Assembly: GCA_963674475.2 (NCBI GenBank) | Contig: CAXXFQ010000009.1 | Coordinates: 434,001-498,000, forward strand | Reading direction: 5' to 3' | DNA length: 64,000 nt | From: CAXXFQ01 sp963674475 | GTDB lineage: Bacteria > Planctomycetota > Planctomycetia > Pirellulales > Thermoguttaceae | Made by a program: the position numbers and the translations under genes | The notes under the pieces: model-generated | Databases searched by the model: none | Told to the model about the DNA's origin: nothing | The model's input: only the letters and a program-made list of their open reading frames with translations | Shown here: piece by piece, positions 47,307 through 56,915 of the stretch | Layout: each line of letters starts with the position of its first letter | Numbering within the stretch: position 1 is the first letter of the stretch

Positions 47307-49589
47307 CTAGTCAGAGAAGACCCGGGTACTTTCTTCTTTGGTGACCGGGGTCTGGATCTCGTTGGTCGTCAGCTGGACGCTCATGCGCTGGTCGCCCGGC
47401 GTGGCCCCTTTGACCCGAATCCGGTAGGTCGTTTCGACCTTGGGAGCTAGTTGCCCCAGTGGCTCGAAGACGATCGTATCCCCTTCGAGTCGTCCCTGCA
47501 GACCGCCGGGCCCTTCGGCGCCGATCGGTTTGAGTCCCGCGGGCAAGGCGGCGGTCACTTTGAGATTGGTCGCCTCTTTGGAGCCCTGATTGAAGACGCG
47601 AATTTCGTAGGTCGTTTCACCGCCAACTTCGATCGGATCTTCGAGGTCGACCAGTTCGAAACGGATGGCGGCGATCCCGTCGATTTCGACCGGGTGTTCA
47701 TACTTGACGGCCATCGCCCGGTCGGCCGCTCCTTCGAATCGGACCCGCTGTTGGCCCATGGCGACCGGCATGGTCGTTACCTGGACTGAACCGGTCTCGT
47801 TCGGCGGCAGTTCGGCGAGAGCCCAACTGACGGTTCGCGTCTTCTGATCGTAGTGGGCGTTGTTGTTGGCGCTGACAAACTTCAGCCCCGGCGGCAACTC
47901 GGCACTGAGACGGACGTCGCGTGCTGAGGCGGTTCCCGGGTTGGAGACGGCCAGTTCGTAGGTCGCCGGACGTTCGAGGTAGCGTCGTTTCGGACCGTTC
48001 ATTGCCAGTTTCAGCTCCGGCGCGACCACGTCGATCGGCCATTCGCGACGAATTTCCTTGATCCCTTCGGCGCGGGCGACCAACAGATTGGTGGCCGTGC
48101 CGGGGCGGATTGCGTCGAGTTTCAATTCCAAGGTACGGCTTTGGCCCGGAGCGAGCGTGCCCACTTCGTATTCCAGTTCGGCGCCGGCCGGGTGTTGCAA
48201 TCCGGGCGGGACGTGTTCTTCGATCACGACCCCGGTGGCAATGCCGGTTCCCGGGTTGGAGAGGGTGATTTTCAAGCTCGCTTTATTGTCGATGAGGACC
48301 TGATCGGAGCCGGTCAGGTCGATTTTTAACTGCGGTTTGGTCGACCGGGTTCGGACCGAGGCGGCCGCGTCGAAACGGACGGTCGCCATACTGCCGATTT
48401 CCCCTTCGACGGTCGGGACGAGTTTGACCTGAATGACGTTCTTCTCGCCCGGCTTCATTTGGCCCAACGACCAGACCAGTTCACCCCGTCCTCCGCGAAG
48501 CGCTTGGGGGACGGTACCCAACAGTCGCGTGCCGCGGGGAATTTCATCACGGACTTCAACCTGCCCGGCGACGGTCGGGCCGATGTTTTCGACCTCGATG
48601 CGGAAGAGGGCCGGTTTGCCGACCTGGACTTCCGGCGGGGCCGTTTTGACGAGTCGAAGCTGAGGCGTTTGCGCTCCTTCAAACTGACGACCCTCGGCCG
48701 GGATCCCGCGTCCATCGGTGTTGTCGGCGGGTTTCAGATCGCCGGAAACGGGAGGCGATTGGTTTGAAAAACCATTGAGCGCCGGGCCGCCGTTCGCCGG
48801 GTGGCCACTCTGCGTATGGCGGGGCGTCAAAAGTCGAGGCGGCTCGCTCGGTTTGACCGTCTGGGGCGAGGGTCGATCTTGCGAAACCAGTTGCTTTTCG
48901 GATTGGGACAAGGGGCCGGTGGGGGAGGCAAGGGGCCGATTCCCGGGAGCTGAACTTTTGGGCGAGCTCAATTTTATCGGCGGTGCCAGTTCCGGCATGC
49001 CGGTTTGGTTATTTGACGAATTCGAACGAGCCACGGCTTTGGGAGCGGCCGGAGTGGAAGCGAAGGTCGGCATCGGGCCGGACTTGGTGGCGAATTCCGA
49101 CGGCTTTACCAGAGCCGGGGTGTTGTGCTGACCGAGGCTTTGCAGGGGAGCGGGCGGTTCCTTGTCTGAGCTGCCTAAAGTCGGAAGATTTTGGGCCAGA
49201 CGGGATTGCTCCTTGCCTGGCGAAAGCGACTCGGCGTCCGTTCGGGCCTTTGGTGTTGCCACTCGGTCGCGTGGACGGGACTGACCCGGCGCCGGGTCCA
49301 GACTGAACGGATCGATGCCCGGTGCGGGGGCGGCCGCCAGATTGGAACGCTTCGGTTTGGCCAAGGTCGGCTGTGGCGCGGTGCGTTTGGTCTCGGCCAA
49401 CGTCGGTCGGCTTGCTTCCGCGGTCCGTTCGGGTTGCGGTTCCTGTGGCGTTGCCGGAGGGAAAATGGACCGGATCGACGAGGAAAACAACGGCGAACGG
49501 CTGTTGCCCTTTTGGGTCTGGGCCAGGGCGATTTGGCTCAAAATCAGAACGCCGCCAAGGGCGAAAGTGGTCAAAAGCATCCGCTTCAT
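47307..49589 (-). CDS. Secreted DUF11/CARDB-like repeat protein
   Basis: 760 residues: signal peptide (LLTTFALGGVLILSQIALA), a Pro/Ser/Gln-rich disordered region to about residue 310, and then four immunoglobulin-like DUF11 repeats each with the pattern G(E/K)xxxYxIxVxNxGxxxAxxVxVxxxLPxGL (for example VEVRDEIPRGTRLLGTVP and VRLSAELPPGLKFVS). Such repeats occur in planctomycete cell-surface proteins. Probably structural or adhesive; no enzyme motif. Confidence 0.78.
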   Translation of the reverse strand: MKRMLLTTFALGGVLILSQIALAQTQKGNSRSPLFSSSIRSIFPPATPQEPQPERTAEASRPTLAETKRTAPQPTLAKPKRSNLAAAPAPGIDPFSLDPAPGQSRPRDRVATPKARTDAESLSPGKEQSRLAQNLPTLGSSDKEPPAPLQSLGQHNTPALVKPSEFATKSGPMPTFASTPAAPKAVARSNSSNNQTGMPELAPPIKLSSPKSSAPGNRPLASPTGPLSQSEKQLVSQDRPSPQTVKPSEPPRLLTPRHTQSGHPANGGPALNGFSNQSPPVSGDLKPADNTDGRGIPAEGRQFEGAQTPQLRLVKTAPPEVQVGKPALFRIEVENIGPTVAGQVEVRDEIPRGTRLLGTVPQALRGGRGELVWSLGQMKPGEKNVIQVKLVPTVEGEIGSMATVRFDAAASVRTRSTKPQLKIDLTGSDQVLIDNKASLKITLSNPGTGIATGVVIEEHVPPGLQHPAGAELEYEVGTLAPGQSRTLELKLDAIRPGTATNLLVARAEGIKEIRREWPIDVVAPELKLAMNGPKRRYLERPATYELAVSNPGTASARDVRLSAELPPGLKFVSANNNAHYDQKTRTVSWALAELPPNETGSVQVTTMPVAMGQQRVRFEGAADRAMAVKYEHPVEIDGIAAIRFELVDLEDPIEVGGETTYEIRVFNQGSKEATNLKVTAALPAGLKPIGAEGPGGLQGRLEGDTIVFEPLGQLAPKVETTYRIRVKGATPGDQRMSVQLTTNEIQTPVTKEESTRVFSD

Positions 49590-49922
49590 GGGTAGACTCC
49601 CAAAATATTTGTCTTACACACGGTCGCGGCGTGGTGGTTGCCGCGAGGTTTTTGTTTTTTTGGAAATGGATCGACCGTTTTCCGGCTTCACTTCCCTGGA
49701 GGGGCCCCCACTGAAATGGGGAAACGGTCTGGTCCGGCCCCAATTATTACCAAAAAAGGCCACTCAGGGAAAGATCGGTTTTGTCGGAAAGGGGGGAGTG
49801 CTACAATGAAAAGGAAGGGAACGACCGGTTCTTCGTTTCCCTTTCCGAGAAGTAATTCTTCCTGGGACGGTTCGGACAACGAATTGCCCCTTTTCACTCG
49901 ATCCCCCAAGTTCCATATACTC

Positions 49923-51191
49923 ATGAAATTATCCAAACTCCTTTTCGCCGAAATCGGCTATCGGAAACTGAACTTCGTGTTGAGCCTCTTCGCCGTGACG
50001 ACGGCCGTGACCCTGTTCGTGGCCGGGCCGGTCCTGATCGACGGTTACACGCGGCAGACCGAAATTCTCATGGCCGACGAAAAACAAAAAACGAACGAAG
50101 AGCTGGCCGTCCTCAAAGACAAGACCCGACGTTTGATGCGCGACATGGGGTTCAATCTGATGATCGTTCAGAAAGACACGAACATGTCCGACTTTTGGGC
50201 CAGCGATTTCGCGTCGAAGGATATGCCACAGGAATACGTCGACCGATTGGCCAAAGATCGTCATCTGACACTGGTGACCCACTTGGTCGCGACGCTCCAA
50301 AGGCGGATCGAGTGGGACGGACGAAAAGCGCTCTTGGTCGGTTATCTGCCCGAGACGACCCAGTCGCATATGCGCAAGAAGGCGCCGATGGGGTATCGGG
50401 TTCCCCTGGGCAAGGTTTTTCTTGGACACGAGTTGGGCCTCGGTCGCAAGCCGGGAGAGACGATCGATCTCAAAGGCAAGAAGTTCACGATCGACCGGGT
50501 TCTTCCCGAAAGCGGCAGCAAGGAAGATATTGCGATTGTCATGCACCTCAGCGATGCGCAGGCCGTGTTGAACCGGCCGGGCCGAGTCAATCAGATCATG
50601 GCGCTGGGATGTCGTTGTGTGGGGTCGAATTTACCCGGTATCCGCAAACAGTTGGCCGATGTCTTGCCAGAGACCCGGGTGTCCGAATTCAGTTCGATCG
50701 CCTTGGCGCGGGCCGAGCAACGTGACCTGGTGGAAGCGAAGCGGGAGAAGATCCTCGCCGATCTGGGCGCGTCGCGCGGTGCGGTTCAAAAGACGCTCGA
50801 GCAGTTGGCTTCCGTTCTGACGCCGGTGGTGGTTATCGCCTGTGCGATTTGGGTCGGCCTTTTGGCCTTGGTCAATGTGCGCGAGCGACGGACCGAGATC
50901 GGGGTCTTACGCGCGCTTGGAAAACGGTCGACGACGATCGGGTGGTTGTTTTTGGGTAAGGCCGTTTTGCTGGGGCTTGGCGGGGCCGTGCTGGGTTTTA
51001 TTTTCGGCAGCATCTTGGCCGAGACGCTTGGGACGAAGGTATTGGGTGTGGGGAGTGAACTTTTCCGGATTGATTTTTCGATACTGGGGGTCAGCTTGAT
51101 CTTTGCGCCGTTGATTGCCGCGTTGGCCAGTTATTTGCCGACGTTGTCAGCAGTGGTGCAGGACCCGGCAGTCGTGCTGAGAGATCAATAA
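49923..51191 (+). CDS. ABC-type permease, FtsX/MacB family
   Basis: 422 residues from ATG 49923. One N-terminal membrane helix (VLSLFAVTTAVTLFVAGPVL), a periplasmic domain of about 240 residues, and three C-terminal helices within the FtsX domain (VVVIACAIWVGLLALVNVRE, KAVLLGLGGAVLGFIFGS, LIFAPLIAALASYLP). The cytoplasmic RTEIGVLRALGKR coupling segment is typical of MacB/LolC-like permeases. No ATPase is adjacent; it probably works with one elsewhere. The upstream 95 codons of open frame are not convincing. Confidence 0.82.
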   Translation: MKLSKLLFAEIGYRKLNFVLSLFAVTTAVTLFVAGPVLIDGYTRQTEILMADEKQKTNEELAVLKDKTRRLMRDMGFNLMIVQKDTNMSDFWASDFASKDMPQEYVDRLAKDRHLTLVTHLVATLQRRIEWDGRKALLVGYLPETTQSHMRKKAPMGYRVPLGKVFLGHELGLGRKPGETIDLKGKKFTIDRVLPESGSKEDIAIVMHLSDAQAVLNRPGRVNQIMALGCRCVGSNLPGIRKQLADVLPETRVSEFSSIALARAEQRDLVEAKREKILADLGASRGAVQKTLEQLASVLTPVVVIACAIWVGLLALVNVRERRTEIGVLRALGKRSTTIGWLFLGKAVLLGLGGAVLGFIFGSILAETLGTKVLGVGSELFRIDFSILGVSLIFAPLIAALASYLPTLSAVVQDPAVVLRDQ

Positions 51192-51658
51192 AGAAAAGAA
51201 AAAACAAGAAAAAAGAAAAGAGGGATTGCGCAGCAATCCCGGTCCAAAAAGTTTTTGAGGGGAGAGTTTGAGAGGGGACCATTTTCAAAATGTCCCCTCT
51301 CATTTAAAAATATAGGTGACGGCGCAGCCGTCACTCCTTTTCCTTTGAATGACGGTCACTCCCCCATCCCGCCTGCCACTTCGTGATAGCTCAAGACTTC
51401 CGCTCAAACACAAAATCACGACGGCAAACGCGTGCTCAACCTTTTCAAAAACAAGGTTTTGCCTTCAGCGTGCAAAAAAGCGTTCTCGCTTTCATGCCGT
51501 CAAGAAAAAAAGGAGCGACGGCCTTGGCCGTCGCCTGTATTTTCTGGAATGAGGAAAACCATTTTGAAAATAGGTTTTCCTCAAACTCCTTTCCAAAAAC
51601 TTTTTGGACCGGGATTGCTTTGCAATCCCTCTTTTCATTGTTTTTTCTTTGTTTCTTT
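51192..51658. repeat. Head-to-head composite hairpin repeats between the FtsX-like gene and truA
   Basis: From the plus-strand stop: D (GGGATTGC-GCA-GCAATCCC), AAAAAGTTTTTG, C (GAGAGGGGACC...TGTCCCCTCTC), B (GTGACGGC-GCA-GCCGTCAC). About 130 bp unique. Then B (GCGACGGCC-TT-GGCCGTCGC), C (GAGGAAAACC...GGTTTTCCTC), AAAAACTTTTTGG, D (GGGATTGC-TTT-GCAATCCC) toward the truA stop. Same architecture as 7334-7735. Confidence 0.85.
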
Positions 51659-52450
51659 TTAAAACGGGTAATCCACCTTCACCAAAAATAGCCCCAAAGC
51701 CGGCGCGGTCGGCCCGGCCTGTGCCCGATCGGTCGCTTCGATTACACGTTCGACCCAATCGGAAGTCTGAGCACTACGACCCACCTCGACCAAAGTTCCC
51801 ACCATCGCACGGACCATATTGTAAAGAAACCCGTCCGCCTCGACCTCGAAAACGATCAGGTTTTTCTCATCCAGAGGTCCGAATAACGGTCGGTCCGAAG
51901 TGGTATCCTCGAACCAACCCCGTCGAACCACCACATCGCTAACCGTTCGGACGGTACTCTCTCGCGGCGCCCCGGTCGTCTCGAAACTGCAAAAGTCGTG
52001 CGTGCCCAAAAAAAACTTGGCCGCGTCGGCCATCGCATTGACGTTAAGCGGTCGTCGGACGTGCCAGCAGTGGTTGCGCAAGAAGAGCGGGCGAATCGGG
52101 CCGTCGTGTAAGAGATAGCGGTATCGTTTTTGAATCGAGTCGCCGATCGGGTGAAACCGGTGCGGCGCTTCGATGATGTCGAGGACGACGATATCTTCGG
52201 GCAGATTGGCGTTGAGCGCCCGGACCAGAACGTCGGGCGCCAATTGACACTCGGTCCGAAAACCGACGACCTGACCTAACGCGTGAACCCCCGCGTCGGT
52301 TCGCCCACTGGCCAACGTGCGAATCGATTCGCCGGTGATCGTTCGCAACGCTTCTTCCAACCGAAGCTGAACGGTCGGCCGATCGGGCTGGACTTGCCAA
52401 CCGTGATAGGCCGTTCCGACGTAGGCGAGGGTCAATTTGAGCGTTCGCAC
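51659..52450 (-). CDS. truA: tRNA pseudouridine38-40 synthase
   Basis: Isomerises uridines 38-40 in the anticodon stem-loop. Catalytic Asp52 in ASGRTDAGVHALGQV, the N-terminal LTLAYVGTAYHGWQVQPDRP, and FLYNMVRAMVGTLVEVG near the C terminus are diagnostic. 263 residues, full length. A structured element shared with asnS precedes it, and composite repeats follow it. Confidence 0.95.
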   Translation of the reverse strand: MRTLKLTLAYVGTAYHGWQVQPDRPTVQLRLEEALRTITGESIRTLASGRTDAGVHALGQVVGFRTECQLAPDVLVRALNANLPEDIVVLDIIEAPHRFHPIGDSIQKRYRYLLHDGPIRPLFLRNHCWHVRRPLNVNAMADAAKFFLGTHDFCSFETTGAPRESTVRTVSDVVVRRGWFEDTTSDRPLFGPLDEKNLIVFEVEADGFLYNMVRAMVGTLVEVGRSAQTSDWVERVIEATDRAQAGPTAPALGLFLVKVDYPF

Positions 52451-52488
52451 CGGTAATAACCCGCTTTAAAAGAAATACTGCGTGTTCG

Positions 52489-52569
52489 CCCGAGTGAGAA
52501 TAGCGTGTTTTCCCAAGGATAAATACGCGGCAAAACGCAGCCGGCAAACGAGAATTGGTATAAAAACGC
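52489..52569 (-). promoter_or_regulatory. Structured element shared with the asnS 5' region
   Basis: Minus-strand counterpart of 14405-14483, ending 38 nt before the truA ATG. It lies between the asd terminator and truA, so it may contain the truA promoter or a leader structure. The central hairpin has arms GCGT...ACGC in place of CCTGTT/AACAGG. Confidence 0.6.
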
Positions 52570-52589
52570 CTTTGGTTGTGGTACCCAAA

Positions 52590-52625
52590 ACGAAAAACTC
52601 CCCTACGCCGATTGACGTAGGGGAG
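52590..52625 (-). terminator. Rho-independent terminator of asd
   Basis: On the minus strand CTCCCCTACG pairs with CGTAGGGGAG, followed by TTTTT, 15 bp after the asd stop. Confidence 0.85.
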
Positions 52626-52639
52626 CCAGATTGACGATG

Positions 52640-53641
52640 CTATTTTTTCTGCAACAGCTCGGCGATTTGGACCGCGTTGGTCGCGGCGCCCTTGCGAAGG
52701 TTGTCGCTGACGCACCAAAATGCCAGGCCGTTGATGGACGAGATATCTTCGCGGATTCGACCGACGAAGACCTCGTCTCGGTTGGTGCAGTTGATCGGCA
52801 TCGGGTACTGCTGGTTTTCGAGATCGTCGACCACCACGATGCCGGGCGTCGCGGCGAACAGTTCGCGGGCCTCTTCGACGGTGATCTTTTTTTCGGTCTC
52901 GACCAGGATGCTCTCGCTGTGGCAACTGCTCACCGGCACCCGAACGGCTGTCGGGCAGACTTGGATCGATTCGTCGCCGAAGATTTTTTGGGTCTCGTAG
53001 ACCATCTTCATTTCTTCGGAGGTGTAACCCTTGTACTTCGACGAGCCGATTTGCGGGATGCAGTTGAAGGCGATCGGGTGGGCGAATTCTTCGTACTCGT
53101 GCTCTTCGTCGTTGAGCGCGGCACGCGAACCGTTTTCCAGATCGCGAATTCCTGCGAGCCCCGCGCCGCTGGTCGCCTGGTAAGTGCTGACGACGACCCG
53201 ACGGATTCGGCCCGCGTCGTGTAGCGGCTTCATCGCCAAGACCATCTGGGTAGTCGAGCAATTCGGGCTGGAGATGATCCCCTCGTGCTGGTCGATTGCT
53301 TCGGGGTTGACTTCCGGAATGACCAGTGGGACCTTCGGGTCCATACGCCAGTACCCGCTCTCGTCGACGGCGACGCAATTTCGCTTCACCGCTTCGGGGA
53401 TGAAGTCGCGTGCCGTGTCGTCCGGCGTCGAGCAGATGGCCAAGTCGATTTTTTCGAACGCTTCCGGCGTGAGCTCTTCGACCGTGTACGTCTTCCCGGC
53501 GAACGTCAATTCCGTTCCGGCCGAACGTTTCGAAGCCAGGAACGTGAACTGTTTCGCTTGAAATTGACGCTCTTCGAGCAACTGACGGATGAGGGTCCCC
53601 ACGGCACCGGTGGCACCGACCACGGCAACGGAATCGAACAC
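52640..53641 (-). CDS. asd: Aspartate-semialdehyde dehydrogenase
   Basis: NADPH-dependent reduction of aspartyl phosphate, branch point to lysine/DAP, threonine and methionine. N-terminal VAVVGATGAVG binds NADP; the nucleophile is Cys128 in SSPNCSTTQMV; SGAGLAGIRDLE and VRVPVSSCHSESI with the active-site His follow. 333 residues, full length. With dapL it supports diaminopimelate synthesis. Confidence 0.96.
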   Translation of the reverse strand: MFDSVAVVGATGAVGTLIRQLLEERQFQAKQFTFLASKRSAGTELTFAGKTYTVEELTPEAFEKIDLAICSTPDDTARDFIPEAVKRNCVAVDESGYWRMDPKVPLVIPEVNPEAIDQHEGIISSPNCSTTQMVLAMKPLHDAGRIRRVVVSTYQATSGAGLAGIRDLENGSRAALNDEEHEYEEFAHPIAFNCIPQIGSSKYKGYTSEEMKMVYETQKIFGDESIQVCPTAVRVPVSSCHSESILVETEKKITVEEARELFAATPGIVVVDDLENQQYPMPINCTNRDEVFVGRIREDISSINGLAFWCVSDNLRKGAATNAVQIAELLQKK

Positions 53642-54045
53642 GGAAACGTTCTCCTAAAATAATGGCATAGTTAAAGTGGGCAAAAAGTCTCTCGGTCTTC
53701 AGACAAGGCAGCCGAAAAAAAGTTCGCCCGTTTTTGGAGCAAAAGGTTTTTTGGGCTTCACTCTGCGGTCAAAAAAAAGACGACGCTCAACCCGCGCATT
53801 AGCGGGCGCATAAGCGGGCGCATAAAAACATCGCAAAAAGCGGCGGATCTTTTTCGACCATCTCCGAGGAGACGTTTTCTGGTTCGCCTTCCTCGTTCCG
53901 GACAGACTCGTTTGCTCGAGATGATTACTCCCGGCCAAGTCCCGTGTGAGAAGCGCGAAGAAAGTTAGTTATACATGATCGGGGGGATAATACGCAAGGG
54001 GGTGGACGGCCCCCCTTCTTGGTATTCTGCAGGAGGGGGGAGCGA
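53642..54045. other. Intergenic region between asd and the PII gene
   Basis: 404 bases. A 12-bp unit GCGCAT(A/T)AGCGG is repeated about three times at 53794-53829. A G-rich/C-rich hairpin (GGGGG...CCCCC) near 54000 may terminate the minus-strand PII transcript. No gene seen. Confidence 0.5.
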
Positions 54046-54357
54046 TTATTCGTCCGTGATCTCGGTCTCGACCGGCAAGACAAAAATCTTTCCGTCACCC
54101 TGTCGGCCGGTCCGAGCGGCGGTCGTGATCGCCTGAATCACCTCCTCGACACGAAGATCGTCGACCCAGAGGGTGAATTCGACCTTCGGAAGATAGGCCT
54201 TCGAGTACTCGCTCCCCCGATAGGCGCTTAGGTAGTTTTTCTGACGTCCATACCCTTTGACCTCGCGGATCTCGCACATTTCCAAAGGGGCGTATTTCAA
54301 GGCGTCTAACACCCTTTCGGCCATGTGCGGCTTGATGATGGCGATGATTCTCTTCAC
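54046..54357 (-). CDS. PII nitrogen regulatory protein
   Basis: 103 residues with the PII fold: MKRIIAIIKPHMAERVLDAL, REVKGYGRQKN, the T-loop YRGSEYSKAYLPK, and TGRQGDGKIFVLPVE (ATP-binding B-loop). Tyr51, the uridylylation site, is present in the RGSEY motif. PII senses 2-oxoglutarate and ATP/ADP and controls ammonium uptake and glutamine synthetase. No amtB, glnA or glnD is in the window, so the partner is unknown; the C terminus is a few residues shorter than GlnB. Confidence 0.88.
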   Translation of the reverse strand: MKRIIAIIKPHMAERVLDALKYAPLEMCEIREVKGYGRQKNYLSAYRGSEYSKAYLPKVEFTLWVDDLRVEEVIQAITTAARTGRQGDGKIFVLPVETEITDE

Positions 54358-54816
54358 AAAGGGCCTTTCGAATAGCTCCTAAGAGGGGTTTTGCCTTCCC
54401 AATCCTACCAATACCCCGATTGTCGAGTATCCCCCCCGCTTTGACAAGGGCCTTTTTCTCGAATCCCCATTAGGCGATCTCCCGGGCTTTTCGTTGACAT
54501 TGTAAAAAAGGCTGTTTACAATCGAGCTTTAGGGTGTTTGCAAAAGATGCGCAAACGGGAGGTCAGGCTAATTTCTGGGTAATATCTCCTGGTTTTTAGT
54601 CGGCCCGTTCTTCTCGCCATGACGTTTTTTAAGGATGCGGCGTTTTCTGTTGCCGCGTCACGAGACACTTGGTCGAGTAGCATCTGCCAAACCTCCTTGT
54701 CTAAATTCCCCCCGGGAAGAGGCATAAATCGGGAAGAGGCAAACTAAGCGAAACCATCGGCTCAGAGTGTATTCGTATCGAAGACGCATTCAGAGCTTCA
54801 AAGGAGCAAACAACTC
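54358..54816. other. Intergenic region with strong promoter and long leader
   Basis: 459 bases. The promoter at 54494-54522 would give a leader of about 290 nt. Hairpins in it include GTTTGC-AAAAGAT-GCGCAAAC near 54535 and GCGGC...GCCGC near 54637-54657. No known RNA family (6S, SRP, tmRNA, RNase P) was recognised. Confidence 0.5.
54494..54522 (+). promoter_or_regulatory. Near-consensus sigma70 promoter
   Basis: TTGACA (54494-54499), 17 bp, TACAAT (54517-54522), the best match in the window. The next plus-strand start codon is 294 bases downstream. Confidence 0.7.
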
Positions 54817-56232
54817 ATGGCTCGCGAGAGTGAAGGATTAAAATGGGCGTTGATCGTCTTTGTCTGTTTGACCATTCTCTTAGGGGCGACTAGCTTCATT
54901 GCGTTTCGGCAATATAGCGAAGCCAGTAAGAAAGCGGCCGCAGCCAGTAAAAAGGCAGGCGAGTCCGATTCGGCGTCGCGTATAGCGCTGGCTGATATGG
55001 AAAAACTGAAGCAAATGATGGGGGTCAACGTTTCGGATAACCTCCAAACCGTTCAGGAAAGTTTCAACGCCGACATGCTCAAATTCGCGGCCGACGTTCC
55101 TGAAGAATTTCGCCAATATCGAGAGGTCTTGAAGCGGCTTGCTACCGTTCTTCAAAAAAAGAACGAAGAACTCGACAAGACGACGACGGCAGTCGAAGAC
55201 CTCAAAACCTACATCACCTCGCTCGATGAAACGACTCAGCCGAAAATCGATGCCTTCTCCCAAGAGGCGCAAACGGCCCAGTCCGATAAAGATGCCGAAC
55301 TGGCTAAATTCAACGAAGCTCGCGACCGGTTGATCGCTCAACAAAAAGATCTCGACGCCAAACTCAATCAGACTCGTGAAAAGACGCAAGGCGAAATTTC
55401 CGGGATCCAAACGAAACTAGACGAAGTCAACCAGACGGTCAAAAAAGTGACCAACGCCTACGATACGGCCAAAGGCAAAATCGACGCCATGACCCGCGAG
55501 AACCCCGATGCGTTCCACGGCGAGGTTCGATGGGTCAACCAACATAACAAGGTGACCTGGATCAACCTCGGTCGGGCTGATGCCCTCCGGGCCCAAACCA
55601 CCTTCAGCGTCTATGCCGTGGGTGCCAACGAAATGAGTGATGTCGACAAAAAGGCGTCGATCGAAGTCACCCGAATCTTGGGTGACCATCTGGCCGAAGC
55701 GCGGATTCTCCAAGACATTGACGCCGACCCGATTATCCCGGGTGATAAAATCTTCACGCCGGTTTGGAATGTCGGGCAAAAACGACACTTCTCCGTCGCC
55801 GGGGAAATCGATCTCGACGGAGACGGACGGAGCGATTTGGATCGACTCTACGCCCTCATCGAAATGAACGGTGGCGTGGTCGACGCCCGCCAAGACGAAG
55901 AAGGCAAGCGGCAAGGCAAGATGTCGATGGATACCCGATACCTGATCCTCGGCAAAACGCCCGATCCGAAATCGTCCCAAGCCTCGCTGGAAGACTATAC
56001 GAAGATGCTTGTCGACGGCGAAAACCTCCGTGTCGAAACGATCGTTTTGGAAAAATTTCTCGACCGAATGGGATGGAAAAACCAGTCCGAAGTCCTGGTC
56101 TTCGGTGGTGGCGGAAGTGGCGATGAATTCAAAGTCCGACCGCACGAAAAACCGCCCCAATCCGGTGGAAATGTTTCCGACCTCTTCAAACCACGCAAAC
56201 CGGCCCGAAAATACGGCGGCAGCACTTTTTAG
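54817..56232 (+). CDS. Membrane-anchored coiled-coil protein of unknown function
   Basis: 471 residues: one N-terminal helix (about 8-30, LKWALIVFVCLTILLGATSF), an Ala/Ser/Lys-rich linker, a coiled coil (about 95-225) and a C-terminal part (about 228-420) with beta-rich segments (VRWVNQHNKVTWINLGRADA, then GDKIFTPVWN). The layout of helix, coiled coil and beta domain resembles cell-division or envelope-spanning proteins, but I do not recognise the family. It has a strong distant promoter and is followed by a tandem array of terminators. Confidence 0.65.
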   Translation: MARESEGLKWALIVFVCLTILLGATSFIAFRQYSEASKKAAAASKKAGESDSASRIALADMEKLKQMMGVNVSDNLQTVQESFNADMLKFAADVPEEFRQYREVLKRLATVLQKKNEELDKTTTAVEDLKTYITSLDETTQPKIDAFSQEAQTAQSDKDAELAKFNEARDRLIAQQKDLDAKLNQTREKTQGEISGIQTKLDEVNQTVKKVTNAYDTAKGKIDAMTRENPDAFHGEVRWVNQHNKVTWINLGRADALRAQTTFSVYAVGANEMSDVDKKASIEVTRILGDHLAEARILQDIDADPIIPGDKIFTPVWNVGQKRHFSVAGEIDLDGDGRSDLDRLYALIEMNGGVVDARQDEEGKRQGKMSMDTRYLILGKTPDPKSSQASLEDYTKMLVDGENLRVETIVLEKFLDRMGWKNQSEVLVFGGGGSGDEFKVRPHEKPPQSGGNVSDLFKPRKPARKYGGSTF

Positions 56233-56305
56233 ACCGGTGCTTCCGCACCGTTGACTGAACCCGCTCCCGGTGGTCGCTGGTGCGTTGTGAAGATTTTTAC
56301 CTTGG

Positions 56306-56346
56306 ACCCTGGAGGCACATTGGACGATGCCTTCCAGGGTTTTTTT
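56306..56346 (+). terminator. Terminator 1 of four after the coiled-coil gene
   Basis: ACCCTGGAGGCA (56306-56317) pairs with TGCCTTCCAGGGT (56328-56340), one bulge, then a T run. Copies 2 and 3 follow at 56543-56583 and 56780-56820. Confidence 0.85.
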
Positions 56347-56542
56347 AGACCGGTGCTTTTTGGACTGGCGTTACCACGCCGTGGACTGAACCCGCTCCCG
56401 GCGGGTCGCTGGTGTGCGGCTTTGCAGGTGGAGCGGGCCGGTTTGAAAAAAAGTTGGAAGACTTTTTGGACCGGTGCTTCCGCACCGTTGACTGAACTCG
56501 CTCCCGTTGGTCGCTGGCGCGTTGTGAAGATTTTTACCTTGG

Positions 56543-56583
56543 ACCCTGGAGGCACATTGGACGATGCCTTCCAGGGTTTTTTT
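56543..56583 (+). terminator. Terminator 2 of four
   Basis: Exact repeat of terminator 1, 237 bp on. Confidence 0.8.
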
Positions 56584-56779
56584 AGACCGGTGCTTTTTGG
56601 ACTGGCGTTACCACGCCGTGGACTGAACCCGCTCCCGGCGGGTCGCTGGTGTGCGGCTTTGCAGGTGGAGCGGGCCGGTTTGAAAAAAAGTTGGAAGACT
56701 TTTTGGACCGGTGCTTCCGCACCGTTGACTGAACTCGCTCCCGTTGGTCGCTGGCGCGTTGTGAAGATTTTTACCTTGG

Positions 56780-56820
56780 ACCCTGGAGGCACATTGGACG
56801 ATGCCTTCCAGGGTTTTTTT
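56780..56820 (+). terminator. Terminator 3 of four
   Basis: Exact repeat of terminator 1, 474 bp on. Confidence 0.8.
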
Positions 56821-56915
56821 AGACCGGTGCTTTTTGGACCGGCTTTACCACGCCGTGGATTAAACCCGCTCCCGGCGGGTCGCTTGCCGCGTGAGTTAAG
56901 AATTCTACCCCTTGG

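Noticed and set aside
54516..54725. Minus-strand open frame of 69 codons
   Set aside because: No RBS, no recognisable features, and it lies across a strong plus-strand promoter and leader.
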